The position numbers were made by a program, and so were the translations under genes. A stretch of DNA of 64,000 nucleotides from Callipepla californica brunnescens (lineage: Eukaryota > Chordata > Aves > Galliformes > Odontophoridae). The notes beneath the pieces are model-generated. The model was not told where the DNA came from, did not search any database, and worked only from the letters and a program-made list of their open reading frames with translations. Positions 46,501 through 55,400 of this stretch are shown here, piece by piece. Each line of letters opens with the position of its first letter. Within the stretch, counting starts at the first letter, position 1. The stretch covers positions 6,268,001 to 6,332,000 of the forward strand of contig JALIRH010000010.1 in assembly GCA_023055505.1 (NCBI GenBank), written 5' to 3'.

Positions 46501-47564
46501 GAGCAGGAGATGTTCTTTCCACCTGTGACATCTGTAGAGGCTGGGGGTGGTGACAGGGCTATTCATTAAAAAAAAACTGATTAGAATGAATGCCTATATG
46601 TGTGAAGAAAAGTATGCTGAAAAGTAGAAAGCAGCATAAAAAAAAAAAAAATGGGAGGAGGTCTGTCAGGTACCTGCTTTTGTATTTACCTCTCACCACA
46701 TTCTCTATTCTTTCAGCTCTGTGAGGGAGTCATTCAGTAAAATGGGGAAAAAGAAAGCTGGCATCACTAGCCAAATCCTCTTTTTTCCAGTTTCACTTAA
46801 TAAGTTGTCAGTGTGCGATGCCAAGATCTGTGGCCTTTTGTGTTTCTGGCCTTTTACACTGAATAGGACCCTCAGTAATTACAATCCTAAAATGGGTCAA
46901 CTGAGGTTTCTTTTTAACTATTTTTCTCTTTGGAATGTTTTCATTTTGTTTAGTAAACTCTGCTGTGTGGTATGTTGCTCGCATGGCTCTCATTAACTCC
47001 AACTGGGAGTTACTGGTTTATGTAGCTATGCTGAAAAGCAGATCTCTGCTACCTATCCTTAAAAATTGTTTGCTCCAAGAAGCCTTGCTATGTCATAAAT
47101 GAATGTCAGATCTTGTTAGAAATCCGTTCTATTAAATGTTTAATTTAAAATATTTGTTTCGAAGGATATTTTTTACATGCATTTCCTTTCAATCAGGTCT
47201 GGAGAAGGACAAAAAATTTTACATGTTTTAATAGTTATGCACCGAGTTTTTTGACAGAAATGTTTGAAATTACTTAAAAATGTATTTTATCCTACTTCTG
47301 TAGCATATGTGCTTTGTTCAGAAATGATGTAGGAGATAGTTCATTGCATGAGAAGAACACTAACTGAAGGAACAGTACTCCAGTGTTCTTAAATTAATTC
47401 CCTGTAATGTACAACAGACAGATGCATGTTAACAATTAAGTTAATATTTCCTTTTTCTCTTTTTTCCCTCTATCCAGGTTGGTCCTCCATCAAACACTGT
47501 ATCTGTCAATGGAAGAGCCAGGTTTAACCATTTGTATTCCACAGAAGCGAAAGCTGATCACTAG
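13363..47564 (+). CDS. COBLL1: COBLL1, cordon-bleu WH2 repeat protein-like 1 (13 coding exons, N-terminus missing)
   Basis: Joined exons: 13363-13542, 19409-19610, 20608-20836, 22232-22264, 23147-23244, 23368-23601, 32284-32425, 33032-33100, 38146-38404, 40812-40897, 41508-43123, 44578-44760, 47478-47564. All have AG acceptors, GT donors and matching phases, giving 1138 residues plus TAG. Numbering residues from the first complete codon, I see: a basic proline-rich start (KAPPPP); a Cobl ubiquitin-like domain at about 30-200; KKRRAPLPP at 286-294; MKRKAPSPP at 350-358; a long Ser/Thr/Lys-rich middle with a conserved block ending [14 protein letters not shown] near 715-730; and a WH2 motif [17 protein letters not shown] at 1095-1111. 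The order and wording match vertebrate COBLL1 as I know it. The family links actin to membranes and polarity; WH2 binds G-actin, and KRRAP motifs in Cobl bind syndapin. COBLL1 has one WH2, unlike COBL with three, which supports COBLL1 over COBL. The first roughly 10-15 residues and the promoter are not seen. Confidence 0.96.
13543..19408 (+). other. COBLL1: COBLL1 intron, 5.9 kb
   Basis: Bounded by donor GTATGT and acceptor TTTTACAG. AT-rich with several T runs. I find no recognisable exon, RNA gene or well-preserved transposon inside. Confidence 0.75.
19409..19610 (+). CDS. COBLL1: COBLL1 coding exon 2 (Cobl ubiquitin-like domain)
   Basis: Acceptor TTTTACAG and donor GTGAGG; 202 bp, entered in phase 2 and left in phase 0. 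It encodes [20 protein letters not shown] and a second strongly conserved stretch including [20 protein letters not shown]. These are hallmark segments of the Cobl domain shared by COBL and COBLL1. The first codon is split with the previous exon and reads Arg, where I recall Ser in the human protein. Confidence 0.96.
19611..20607 (+). other. COBLL1: COBLL1 intron, 1.0 kb
   Basis: AT-rich spacer between two Cobl-domain exons, with an A-rich tract near 19986-20006 and a T tract near 20213-20227. Nothing else recognised. Confidence 0.75.
20608..20836 (+). CDS. COBLL1: COBLL1 coding exon 3 (end of Cobl ubiquitin-like domain)
   Basis: Acceptor TCTTTAG and donor GTAAGA; 229 bp, phase 0 in and phase 1 out. 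It encodes [19 protein letters not shown], then [20 protein letters not shown] and [17 protein letters not shown], which close the ubiquitin-like fold. The family also conserves the paired cysteines of the ICSKCEFDP segment. The last base can join either the 33-bp exon at 22232 or the exon at 23147 without changing frame. Confidence 0.96.
20837..22231 (+). other. COBLL1: COBLL1 intron with poly(T)/poly(A) foldback
   Basis: AT-rich intron. Its main landmark is a run of 24 T (21542-21565), then a 9-base spacer, then 13 A (21575-21587), which could pair as a hairpin in the transcript. No other gene or transposon is identified. Confidence 0.7.
21542..21587 (+). repeat. Poly(T)24 - spacer - poly(A)13 foldback
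   Basis: 24 T, then GGTCACAAG, then 13 A. The two runs are complementary, so the intron RNA could form an A-U hairpin of up to 13 pairs. Confidence 0.85.
22232..22264 (+). CDS. COBLL1: COBLL1 33-bp microexon, probable alternative cassette
   Basis: A 33-bp segment sits between a pyrimidine-rich acceptor (TTTTTTGGCTTTCTTGTAG) and a donor (GTAGGA). It is symmetric, phase 1 to phase 1. Inclusion adds [11 protein letters not shown] between the Arg that ends the Cobl domain and the [11 protein letters not shown] segment, with no other change. I recall that human COBLL1 isoforms differ at this place by a short ATS-starting insert. The position, length and beginning therefore fit a conserved cassette. 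This is inference from frame and splice sites; no transcript is available here. Confidence 0.72.
22265..23146 (+). other. COBLL1: COBLL1 intron, 0.9 kb
   Basis: AT-rich intron with an A run near 22390-22406 and no recognisable element. A CTAAC-type branch-point context is possible but not distinctive. Confidence 0.7.
23147..23244 (+). CDS. COBLL1: COBLL1 coding exon ([12 protein letters not shown] segment)
   Basis: Acceptor TTTTAG and donor GTAAGA; 98 bp, phase 1 in and phase 0 out. It encodes [19 protein letters not shown], then [14 protein letters not shown]. The [19 protein letters not shown] block is essentially invariant in COBLL1 as I know it. It combines an aromatic patch with a lysine-rich cluster that could contact acidic lipids or act as a nuclear-type basic signal; that role is inference. 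Confidence 0.95.
23368..23601 (+). CDS. COBLL1: COBLL1 coding exon with first KRRAP motif
   Basis: Acceptor TCCCCAG and donor GTTAGT; 234 bp, phase 0 to phase 0 (78 codons), so skipping would keep frame. Contains TASAPATPL and, at residues 286-296 of the assembled protein, [11 protein letters not shown]. This KRRAP-plus-prolines pattern is the type that binds the SH3 domain of syndapin/PACSIN in the paralogue COBL. The exon is separated from the previous one by an intron of only 123 bp. Confidence 0.95.
25535..25636 (-). repeat. 102-bp unit with perfect 10-bp terminal inverted repeats enclosing the tRNA-like core
   Basis: The left end GCTAATGCTC (25535-25544) and right end GAGCATTAGC (25627-25636) are perfect inverted copies. 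Between the left repeat and the tRNA-like core lies a small hairpin CCAGC-TGCAT-GCTGG (25544-25558 on the + strand). On the minus strand the RNA could fold as a long closing stem, the D, anticodon and T arms, and an additional arm on the 3' side. AAAG occurs one base outside the left end and immediately outside the right end, a weak hint of target duplication. Confidence 0.75.
25562..25632 (-). tRNA. tRNA-Glu(CTC)-like sequence, acceptor stem lost (probable derived pseudogene)
   Basis: Read on the minus strand, the core matches vertebrate tRNA-Glu. The D-arm segment GGTCTAGTGGTTAGGA (A box) and the T-arm GGTTCGATTCCCGG (B box) are present. The anticodon stem CGGCG/TGCCG, with one G-T pair, surrounds loop CTCTCAC with anticodon CTC (25597-25599). 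From the D arm to the T stem only about three bases differ from the common tRNA-Glu sequence. The acceptor stem is destroyed: the seven 5' bases ATGCTCT and the 3' bases TCATGTA give only one possible pair. A scanning program may call it a tRNA because both internal promoter boxes are intact. A functional glutamate tRNA is unlikely. Confidence 0.65.
26220..26965 (+). mobile_element. CR1 LINE fragment, 3' part of ORF2 and tail, degenerate
   Basis: The + strand keeps CR1 landmarks in order. Near 26287-26360 the frame reads like [20 protein letters not shown] followed by DTKLRG, a decayed form of the reverse-transcriptase C-terminal block (LFNIFINDL...FADDTKLGG). Next comes GAGATTTAACAAAGATGCATG, like the RFNKGKC segment. 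Near 26580-26640 a GTTCAAGGGAGAGATAATAA stretch resembles the FKKDRELL block. Near 26765-26900 the AAGAAATTCTTCACT-type sequence and GGTTGGACCAAAC typical of the CR1 3' end appear. Many indels and stops. It abuts the right end of the mariner. Confidence 0.8.
29462..29512 (+). repeat. AT microsatellite merging into T-rich tract
   Basis: About seven AT units followed by long T runs broken by single A residues; low-complexity DNA in the largest fully contained intron. Confidence 0.85.
32284..32425 (+). CDS. COBLL1: COBLL1 coding exon with second KRRAP-type motif
   Basis: Acceptor CATTCTTAG and donor GTAATC; 142 bp, phase 0 in and phase 1 out. It encodes [18 protein letters not shown] followed by [13 protein letters not shown] (residues 350-362), the second KRRAP-like motif, with Lys for the second Arg as in the mammalian protein. 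The serine cluster just before it next to basic residues is a plausible phosphorylation and 14-3-3-type regulatory patch; that is inference. Confidence 0.95.
32426..33031 (+). other. COBLL1: COBLL1 intron, 0.6 kb
   Basis: Short AT-rich intron with nothing recognised except the splice sites. Confidence 0.75.
33032..33100 (+). CDS. COBLL1: COBLL1 small 69-bp coding exon
   Basis: Acceptor TTTTGCAG and donor GTTGGT; 69 bp, symmetric phase 1 to phase 1, so it can be skipped without a frame change. It encodes an acidic Ser/Thr/Glu-rich run, [20 protein letters not shown]. The sequence is less conserved than its neighbours. The call rests on frame continuity on both sides and on matching phases. 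Confidence 0.85.
33101..38145 (+). other. COBLL1: COBLL1 intron, 5.0 kb
   Basis: AT-rich with an A-rich stretch near 33609-33620 and 33694-33712, a T-rich stretch near 37576-37600, and purine-rich sequence near 36551-36572. No exon, RNA gene or named repeat is recognised. Confidence 0.7.
38146..38404 (+). CDS. COBLL1: COBLL1 coding exon ([13 protein letters not shown] segment)
   Basis: Acceptor GTACATAG and donor GTAAGT; 259 bp, phase 1 in and phase 2 out. It opens with [18 protein letters not shown], matching the mammalian [15 protein letters not shown] segment, and then becomes variable and acidic. It ends [13 protein letters not shown], matching the mammalian MEEKQETKSTDG region. Both anchor points are clear, and the middle differs as expected for a disordered region. 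Confidence 0.94.
38405..40811 (+). other. COBLL1: COBLL1 intron, 2.4 kb
   Basis: AT-rich intron. An A-rich tract lies at about 40648-40672. Nothing else is recognised. Confidence 0.7.
40812..40897 (+). CDS. COBLL1: COBLL1 small 86-bp coding exon
   Basis: Acceptor CTTTGCAG and donor GTGAGT; 86 bp, phase 2 in and phase 1 out. It encodes [18 protein letters not shown] plus a short lysine-rich end. I do not recognise strong similarity, but both splice sites are good, and the exon is required to bring the phase of the 38146 exon into register with the 41508 exon. Confidence is therefore moderate to good. Confidence 0.82.
40898..41507 (+). other. COBLL1: COBLL1 intron, 0.6 kb
   Basis: AT-rich intron. 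The last 58 bases are open in the frame of the next exon, which makes the exon look longer to an ORF finder. The splice acceptor TTTTAAAG at 41500-41507 is weak in pyrimidines but gives the right phase. Confidence 0.7.
41508..43123 (+). CDS. COBLL1: COBLL1 large central exon (1616 bp, disordered region)
   Basis: Phase 1 in, 538 full codons, phase 0 out at donor GTAAAC. Polar, Ser/Thr/Lys-rich and without stable-fold signatures. Islands that match COBLL1 are: VAIQTGP (residues 589-595); [15 protein letters not shown] and [20 protein letters not shown] (about 696-732); FTMQTEIP (770-777); [20 protein letters not shown] (about 861-880); [20 protein letters not shown] followed by [17 protein letters not shown] (about 955-996). 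Between islands the sequence has diverged freely, typical for a scaffold with short linear motifs. It is the only long ORF in the window, and its reading frame runs 45 bases past the donor to TAA at 43166. Confidence 0.96.
43124..44577 (+). other. COBLL1: COBLL1 intron, 1.5 kb
   Basis: AT-rich intron ending in a good polypyrimidine tract (TTTCTTTTTTTTCCCCTCTC) and CTAG acceptor. No other feature is recognised. Confidence 0.7.
44578..44760 (+). CDS. COBLL1: COBLL1 WH2-domain exon
   Basis: Acceptor TTTCTAG and donor GTGAGT; 183 bp, phase 0 to 0 (61 codons). It encodes [20 protein letters not shown], then [19 protein letters not shown]. The latter is a WH2 motif: an amphipathic helix with LLxAI, followed by the LKRV core completed by the first codon of the next exon. 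WH2 motifs bind monomeric actin in the cleft between subdomains 1 and 3. This is the sole WH2 of COBLL1. Being in-frame, its skipping would give an actin-blind protein. Confidence 0.97.
44991..45031 (+). repeat. Imperfect two-copy tandem duplication, 23-bp unit
   Basis: TAAGCACATGCTGAGCTG occurs at 44991-45008 and again at 45014-45031, separated by CCTCC. The first 18 bases of the unit are identical. No function is suggested; probably a local slippage or duplication product. Confidence 0.85.
45961..46410 (-). mobile_element. Mariner-derived element, internally deleted and truncated
   Basis: Starts GGCCCCTCTGAAAGTAATGCC directly after a TA (45959-45960), the expected target dinucleotide. The order of blocks is the reverse complement of the copy at 60.0-60.6 kb: TTTCCATGGAAAC, then CAAAACACTGTTTTTCTACA, then ATTATCTATGCACTTTCAC, and later GGTGGGAAGGTTCTTCC. 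After that block the far terminal repeat is missing, so the element is truncated. No transposase catalytic block remains. Strand is given relative to the transposase direction of the longer copy. Confidence 0.8.
47478..47564 (+). CDS. COBLL1: COBLL1 terminal coding exon with stop codon
   Basis: Acceptor TATCCAG; encodes [20 protein letters not shown] and ends STEAKADH before TAG at 47562-47564. The SNTxSVNGRxR block matches the mammalian C-terminus, and the tail beyond it has diverged. The initial Val completes the LKRV core of the WH2 motif encoded by the previous exon. Confidence 0.95.
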   Translation, partial: VGPPSNTVSVNGRARFNHLYSTEAKADH

Positions 47565-48266
47565 ATATTATACCAAATATTTTGCACTTTACTACTGCTT
47601 CATAGGCCACCTTAATACTAACTACCAATTTTTGAAAGTGATTAATATATTTTTGTCAGTTGGTATAGGAATATGACACTGGGTTCCTTTGATACCTTGG
47701 AAAAGATTATTAGAATATGTAAATTATGGTAATATTTTTCTCTTTATAAAACTGATTATGCTGCTAAAAAGGTTTATGAGAAGGTGCAGATGAGCTCTGC
47801 TTATGTTGGTATGAATGTCAAAAATTTGTTGATTTCAGCCTTCAAGACAGAACAAATGTAGCAGTATGCTGAAATTGCAGATTTAAAGCAATCTAAGGAT
47901 TTTAGATCATTAATTTTCAATTGTGTATTACTTTAACAGATTGTATGAATTTAAATCTACCACATGCTGCCTCCACATTACTTTGTTAAATTAAATCTGT
48001 AATTAGTAGAAAATTATATGCAATACTTTTGTTTCTCTTTTAAAAAAAAGAAAAAGAAAAAATAAAAAAAGCATCATGATTTTGTTCCTTCAGCTGATGT
48101 AGTTAGGATAAGTATTTTGGTTTTAAATCTCCTTCAATTTTTTCCTGGTTGGATATATTAAAAGAAAAGAAATCAGGACGTAAATTATTGGAATTTTTTG
48201 TACTACTTAAAGTTTTTTTCTTAACAGTAGCGCTGCATGATTTTTCTAATCTACTCTTTGAATGAT

Positions 48267-48274
48267 TGTATATA
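48267..48274 (+). promoter_or_regulatory. Pumilio-type element in 3' UTR
   Basis: TGTATATA fits the UGUANAUA consensus bound by PUM1/PUM2, which usually shortens mRNA life. It lies about 700 bases past the stop codon. I saw only one full match in the 3' UTR. Confidence 0.45.
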
Positions 48275-48980
48275 TTGTTTCCCTAGCACTCAGATGAGCA
48301 ATGCCTTTTGTGAACCAGGTATATTTTTAAATAGTAATTAGTATATAGTCACTTATGGACAACATTCCGGTTTTGATACTTAAATATATATATAATTGGA
48401 TATTTTCATAAGAATGAACTTTAGATTTGTTCATGTAAAATATTTTAATCTTAAAACAGCACGATAATACACTTATAAAGCATTCTTGTGTCAGAGAGCT
48501 TCTATTTATAGACTAAGCATTAAATACCAAAATGGGAATATATATATACACATATATAAAAAGAAAACGCTTCCTGTTATATTTTATCTATTTTGCATTT
48601 CTTGTCAGGATGATACATTTTGAGGAGAGGGTGGAATTTGGTTCACATTAGTGATGAAATAGCTTGATCATGGATATACAGCAAGTGTTGGGATATTTGC
48701 CATATTAAAATATTTTCCTGCTGGATTTGATTTAAATAAAAATAATTATATTTAGTTTCTATTCTTTAACAATATATTTATTTTATACTTTAGAGTCATT
48801 GTATAACTCATTTTCAGAAAGTGATCTGTATGTGCATTTCAGCAGGTTGTTGGTGGTTTGCTGCCAGGTTTTTGTGCAATAATCTCAGATCTCATTACTT
48901 TTCTAGTACAGGCTCAATTACTGATTACAAATAAAACAACGTTAAACTCATGCTGAAACCCTTTGAAGAACAATTTAGTA

Positions 48981-48986
48981 AATAAA
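48981..48986 (+). terminator. Candidate main poly(A) signal of COBLL1
   Basis: AATAAA, followed after about 30 bases by a CA and by GT/T-rich sequence (CTGCTGTTGTCTCATATTTT). Two earlier AATAAA hexamers are at 48735-48740 and 48930-48935. Which is used cannot be decided from sequence alone. Confidence 0.5.
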
Positions 48987-51117
48987 ATTCATAAACAGAA
49001 CTGATGAACATGCGTTCACTGCTGTTGTCTCATATTTTCACCTACAACTTAGGCCCCTATCAGTGCATGCTGGCACTTCCTTTTCCTCCTAGTTCTTGCC
49101 TCCAGTTAAGGGCTGATTCCAAGGCGAACTGAACTGTACATGGTGGTTCAAAAGAACTGTTACAGGGTCTGACTGCAAAACACTGCTTCGTCATTCACTT
49201 GGAAAATATTGAGATAGAGGAGGTGGTTATTTTCTATAATCTAACTGGGTCATACTTTCTAGATTCTTTGTCTTGAGGGACAGTCTTGAAAATTGTAATA
49301 TGCTCCTGGTGATCTACGAAGTGTCTGTGTTCACTGTGATATTTGAATTCTATTTTTCAAGCAGTCCTGTACAATATACTGATCTGTAACTGGCACAGAG
49401 AGATTGCACTGCAAAGTAGTTGTCTTCTTTATATCTTGGGTGGGAGAGGGTTACATATTTGCCCTCAAACATTTGTTTTCTCTGCTGGAGGTGACTAAAT
49501 CTTATTTTGTACATTTTAATCTTCTGTAGGCTACATGATATCTCATTATTTCAATCAGGTGTGTGGAGTCCAAATGTTCTGGGTTTTGGGAAGGATCGAA
49601 TGATCTTGCTTTGTTGTTCTTTTATTTGCATTTAACTACTGTACTGCTATATGCTTCTCAGTTCCTTGTTAAAAGTATACACTGCCCTTTGATGTGAACT
49701 CCTGAAGGCAAATGAAATCTTGTGTAAGAGAGATTAAGACTATTAACATCTTTCCTGAATTGTAGGGTTTCTTGTCTGTGTAACTGAACTTCTTTGGTAA
49801 TTAGCATAAATGTCTGCACACAATAGTACTGTGAAATTGTTCAGTAAGATTTTCTGTTAGTGGCTGGCAATATTGTTTATCCAGCATGTATGTGTAAGAT
49901 TTTAAAATTTTGCTATTATTTTGCTAGAGACTCATTTTTTTTTCTTAAACTCTTCTATTAAAGCTCTTGATTATTAACTTGATGTGTTTGTTAATTGTTC
50001 AAACGAGAAAACACCTCCTTAAGTAATAAAGCAAGTTTTTCTAGCAACAGCAAGCTTAAGCTCAGCAGAAGTAAATTTTTGTTGTGGATGCCATATGTAC
50101 ATGGAAAATATCTGGATGTTTTTGTTTTTGACCAAGAATACTTAGTTTGGGGAACAGTACTAGAGATGTTTTCCAGCACAAGGCAGCTATTTCGGTTGTA
50201 CCTCTTGCTGCTTTTGAACAGTAGATAAAATGTTTGGGGAAGAAAATGAAGGTCTCTGTGGTAACTGGTATGTCAGAATAATTGTGTACACAAAATAACA
50301 AACCCTAGGAAAGACATGAAGTTTCTTTTCATCGTGAAGCAGCAGATATTGGTATAGCACAAGAGGATCCTGTCTTAAATGCTTTGTAAGTAAAATATGG
50401 CTGGGAGAAAAACAAGTAGTTAAAACAAATTTTTTAGATATAAAAGCTTATACTGTTATTCGCTCTGCAGAAAAATAAAATCAAAACTAGTACTTTAATT
50501 AATCCAATTAAGAGATACCTGGATAAGGGAAGCTCTTTTGCTGGGAGAGCTTAATTCATCACCAGAGAATATTTGGAAATCATCAGTGGTGACTAGAGAC
50601 CATGAGGCCAAGGGAAGAGCTCTCCTACTTGCAGCTGAACAATGTTAAACAACTGGATACTGCCATCCTAGGAAGTATATTTAGTAATCAATGCCCTAAA
50701 TTTTGCTCACTACTTGTGATTTGTGCCCTATCATATTGTAGCATACAACATGAAGTTCTCCAAGAGAAAGGAATATTTTCTGTCATTAAAATCATGTGGA
50801 TATGGATCATGAGGCATGGGATCACACATTCTAGGTAATGAATGAGAATATAACAAGAGAGCATTGAATGCTTCGTCTAAGTTTGTACAGGCACTTGTAC
50901 AAGCTAAAGTGAACATCTTAAATTGGAACTGCTTAGGATCATATCTTAATACACATTTGTGAAGAAGGTTGAAGAAATTCTGTTAAATGGAAGCAGGAAG
51001 GATGATGTTGAACAGTGGGGTGTACATCCTTGAAAACAAGGCTTGGCCAGAGTACCTCTATCAAGCTTTAGACAACTACAACTAAGCTGAAGATTAGCTG
51101 TAAGTGACTAAATTGAT

Positions 51118-51650
51118 GTGTTAATGGCCGAGTAAACACAGTCCTTTGGAGATAGGAAAATGTGTCTTATTTTCCGGCCAGTGTTAGTGGAATGTGAGGC
51201 TGAACTCAGTGTTTGGACTGGATCTGTCACATTCACAGGTGTATGGGAACTGTTGAGTCATGGCCTGATTGAGCACCTGGAGAAAAGACCTGGTCAGCCC
51301 TGGAAGCAACAGTAAAGGTAATTAAACTCTGAGACCTCATTTAAGGACTGTCTGCCATTGAGAAGGCTCTGCTGGATCTCTGCTGGAGATCCCTCCTTTG
51401 TGGAGTCTTTCTGCCAGCCTAGATCTTCAGAGACAGATGAGCATCATTCTTTTTTGTAACACCTTTTCATTGTGCTAGTTCTGCTGCCATTACTACAGGC
51501 ATGGTAACAGTTTTTGGGTACTGTGAGTTGTCTGAGGTTCTGAAGCTTTACTGCTCAGTTCAACTTCAGTGCAGACAGAAGATCTGACCCTGGAACACCA
51601 CTTGTTAGAAGTGGATCTCTTATGAAGTCTCTTGATGAGAAAGCAAAGCT
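51118..51650 (+). repeat. GC-richer unclassified segment, possible old LTR
   Basis: Stands out from its surroundings by higher GC. It contains an ATTTAAGG TATA-like word (51339-51346) after AACTCTGAGACCTC, and a CTGGAGATCCCTCC to CTTTCTGCCAGCC stretch that resembles the R/U5 layout of avian ERV LTRs. Borders of the TG...CA type can be drawn but no target duplication is convincing. I cannot name a family; it may be unique sequence. Confidence 0.3.
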
Positions 51651-52440
51651 GTAACAATACTGATGGAAATGCTCCATAGATTTTGCTTCAAATTGATGCA
51701 TTTTATGGATCAATTTGTGATCAATTACCAATTGCAGGTAAGGTGAATTTTTCTTTTTCTTTAGAAATCTTGATTAGGTAGCTTTATGATAAGGAAGATA
51801 ACCTTGTTAAAATGACATGAACCTTACAAGTAACGAAATGCTATACTTTTAAAGTATGCTGCATTTTGTTTTGTCTCCCTTATGATGTGGTAGCTAGTAC
51901 AGAAACTGCAACATGAATCTACCACAGTGTATTGTATGTACAGTTGCATTATTTGCATTAGCCATTTCTGCTCATTTGCACATGCCTCACTTCCTTGGTG
52001 TTTTTTGTAGTTGCTTATCGCTTCAAGGAGATTCAAGTGAGGTGCATGGTTTTCTCTTTTTAGCTGTATTGAAACTCATATTCACGTGTATAACAGCTAC
52101 TGTTTAAGTGAGAGAAGAAAAGTAGGTGAACTCTTCATTACCCCTTCACACTGTTACGTGAGAAAGACCATGAAAAATATTATTGGAGTCAGTTATTCTT
52201 AAGTTATTGCCTAAGTTATTCAAGGCACTAAAGAGACAAAACTTAAGGACGTGGAGAGAGGAGGGAAATAAAAATGTCTGCTTTTATTTGGGTTTGAAGA
52301 ATCACTGCTTCTGTGATTATAGGATGTTTCCTCTCCCCTGCTTAATGCATAGCATAGGAACCGTCTACAGGCAAAATTCAAAAAAGTTGAGGAATATTTT
52401 TCCTTCCATGCCAGTAGAAGATTTTGAATGTTTTGCCTGC

Positions 52441-52467
52441 TTTTGTTTGTTTGTTTGTTTGTTTGTT
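52441..52467 (+). repeat. TTTG microsatellite
   Basis: About six tandem TTTG/TTGT units downstream of COBLL1, likely length-polymorphic. Confidence 0.9.
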
Positions 52468-55400
52468 ATTGTGCTTTTGTATCTGTAGTTGTTTTCATGG
52501 AAATAAGTCAGTGTTATTATTATTTCAGGGCAACCTGCATGTAACTGAATTGGGATGTGTAAGAAGAGATTTTGCTAGTTTTAGTGACTCAGTAAGAAGT
52601 GTCCCTGAAGAGGAGAGGGAGTTTTTGATGAGAAAGGGGAAGTTTTAAGGTCAGTTTGAACTCTTCCAGAAAAACACAGCTTGTTGCTTGACCTTCCCTT
52701 GTTCTTTCTCCTCGGAGAGGATAAACTGAAATATCTAAAATGCAGAGCCTTAACTGTTATTTTAATTTCGTTGGATTGGCATGATTTTTCATAGTAAACC
52801 TAACCACGTGCCATGTATGAATTAAATGTTATATTCCCTTAGTAATTTAGCATAAAAAAATGGAGACAGATTACCACCTGGAATATTCAAAATTACTGAC
52901 GTATCTATCAAACTCGAGTTTAATCATCTAATTTGTCTGCATTTTTATGCAGCTGTGGTGTTTAGCTGCATTGACTTATGAGAACTGTAAATCTGCAATA
53001 GTCTCCTATAATTCAGTTTACTTTGAAGATGAAAATTTGTAGAGCACCAAGAAATGTTCATTAAGTATTCCTTTAGTCTTCAGAGACAAGAAAGTTTCCA
53101 GTTAAACTTTAACAATAGAGCAATTGTCAGTGAAGGGATTCTGTTTCTACTGTTGCTGTGTTCAGGTAATGTAAAAGCAATGGTGCACTGCCTTTTTACA
53201 GTTCTCTGTGGATTTCTTTCACATCTGAATTTCATATCAAATGTTGAACAAATGTGCAGTTGATATTTTCACATTTTAAAGTGTGAGGGATCCCTGTATG
53301 TCTCAGATTATTAATTAATGAAATAATATCACTTAATGTACACAGGGGATTTCATTAGACATTCCCTTGCTAAATGGACTAGGACAGCACCTAAGGATGT
53401 ATATATTGGATCAGGGATTCTTGAAATACTAAGCTGTTTCCCTTTTTTTAGTGACATCACTTCTTTATAACTGTCTCTGTTCTTTTCTTAGATGTAAATT
53501 TAAGCCTATTCTGATTTATGAATTAGTGTGCTGCTGACAATAATGGGAGCCAGAGCTCTAAGACTTGCATAAAAAGGTCAACATTACTAATGAGAGAGAA
53601 ATTAACCATTAAAGAGACTTCCCACAAAACACTGTGAATTAGTCATTATCTACATTCTATATGTGAAGATCATAAATTATGGGCTTGATGCAGAGATTAC
53701 TGAATGAGTTTAAATTATTATCACTACATAAGGTTTGATGGTTTAAAATAGTATCTTACTTTCATGTAGTATTCAGATATTTAAATTCTAAACAGTAATA
53801 ATGGAAAAAAAGAATACTGCCTTCTCTGCATCAACCTACTCATTTGAGAATTTTGTTAATTGTGAAATAATCTGATACAGAGATCCAAAGGAGAAAACAT
53901 GGAACACAGGCTGTAGGAGTGCTTTGAAGAACCATACTGGTTAACAGCCTTTACTTTCAGATAGGGATTCCACTGGTTTGAAGTACTGAAATGTGTTTGT
54001 AGATAATGGTTTTATACCTATCTCTCAGGTGTAGCACTAAAATGACTAATCTGTCTTGTGGAAATGTTGAAAGTTGGGTATAGAAAATATAATTATTTAG
54101 AATTCAATACATCTGGAGAGCTGAGGTTTTCACCTCTGCATAATTAAATTGTCACATCATGTGAACAGATCTCTTAGACCTCCTATTTTTGTCTTCAAAG
54201 CAAATCTCTATTGTACCACACAGACACTTGTTTGAAGTTTTCCCTCTCAGTACTAAGCTGGACTGACCTTGCTTAGCTTGTGATACTTGGTATCATGATA
54301 GCCAGAGCAGCAAGAACACAGTAATATTATACAGTGCACAGAACTACATTTTCAAATGTGATAAATTGCAAGAATGGGAATTTTAAATAATGGACCTTCT
54401 TATGCAGTACTGAACATTCACAGGAGCAAAGAATTTATGCCTATTTCAATGCTGGGAGAGATCTAAGACCACAAAAGTTGAGGTTGCAGAAATTTTTGAA
54501 TATATCTGGCCAGCAGTAGTTATTTGCCAAGTACTAGTGTACTTAGTGTACTAGTACTACTGCACATTAACCACTAGCAGACTTCCTAATGGTTGATATA
54601 TTTCTACTGGCAAAAGTAATGAATAATCTACTATTGGAATCAACTTTGTTTCCCCCCAGCTATGTACGTTTGTCTGCCTGCATGTTTCCTCTTCTTTTTT
54701 AATGTGTGTTCCTGAGCAAGAACTAAGATGTGATGGCTACACCTACAATCTGAAGTGGGAGAGCAAGGACAAAAACATAAATCCTTAAGCAACTGTGAAA
54801 TAAATTTCGCTCTGATTTTTCAGAAAGTGAAAATCATCTGAAATACCAATGTCAATTTTCTAATTCAAATGTTTGAACCAAGCAGAGAAATAAGAAACTA
54901 AACAGAGAGATATGGAGAGATGCAATTGGTAACTTTGGATAAATATGATTCCAGTCAACAGAAACTACTCAGTTTCTTCAAATGCTGCAAGTCAGTTAAA
55001 TGCTTTCTGAAATCTGAAATTTACTGAGGCACAAAAATGTGGACTGCATCAGGGTACACTGTATCTTCGAGCAATAAACTGTTTCAACTTCAAAGCATAA
55101 TGGCTTTATGGGTCAATCTGAAGGTTCCTTCAGCCTATTTTTTTGTCTTTTCACAATGCTCAAAACAGATATTTAGGGAGAAGCGTACGATTATAGCACA
55201 CACACAGAGTAATTACCCCAGCTATGGTCTCAACAATTCTTAGCTTGGATAATTCCACAGTGAAAATTATTTCTATTTAGTTCATAGGTCTAAATAAGTT
55301 TTATCAATTTAGAATTGGCCGCTCCTTATGTCAACTCTTGTAAAATTTGCGTAGTGACCTTCCTCAGTCACATTACCTGGATAATTTTTGTTTGTTTGTC

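Larger units (their letters stand above)
44761..47477 (+). other. COBLL1: COBLL1 last intron, 2.7 kb
   Basis: Holds a truncated mariner copy (listed separately), a 23-bp tandem duplication at 44991-45031, and AT-rich sequence. The acceptor before the final exon is strong (TTTTTCTCTTTTTTCCCTC, then TATCCAG). Confidence 0.75.
47565..49010 (+). other. COBLL1: COBLL1 3' UTR (probable extent)
   Basis: Very AT-rich with several ATTTA pentamers (for example near 48776-48784), a TA tract at about 48539-48559, and an A-rich tract near 48042-48069. The right end is set by the AATAAA at 48981-48986 followed by a CA and a GT-rich stretch. Upstream AATAAA copies at 48735 and 48930 would give slightly shorter messages. 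The end is an inference without transcript data. Confidence 0.6.

Noticed and set aside
52183..52648. Two open frames around the TTTG repeat
   Set aside because: The frames are created by the repeat and by chance; no similarity or splice context.
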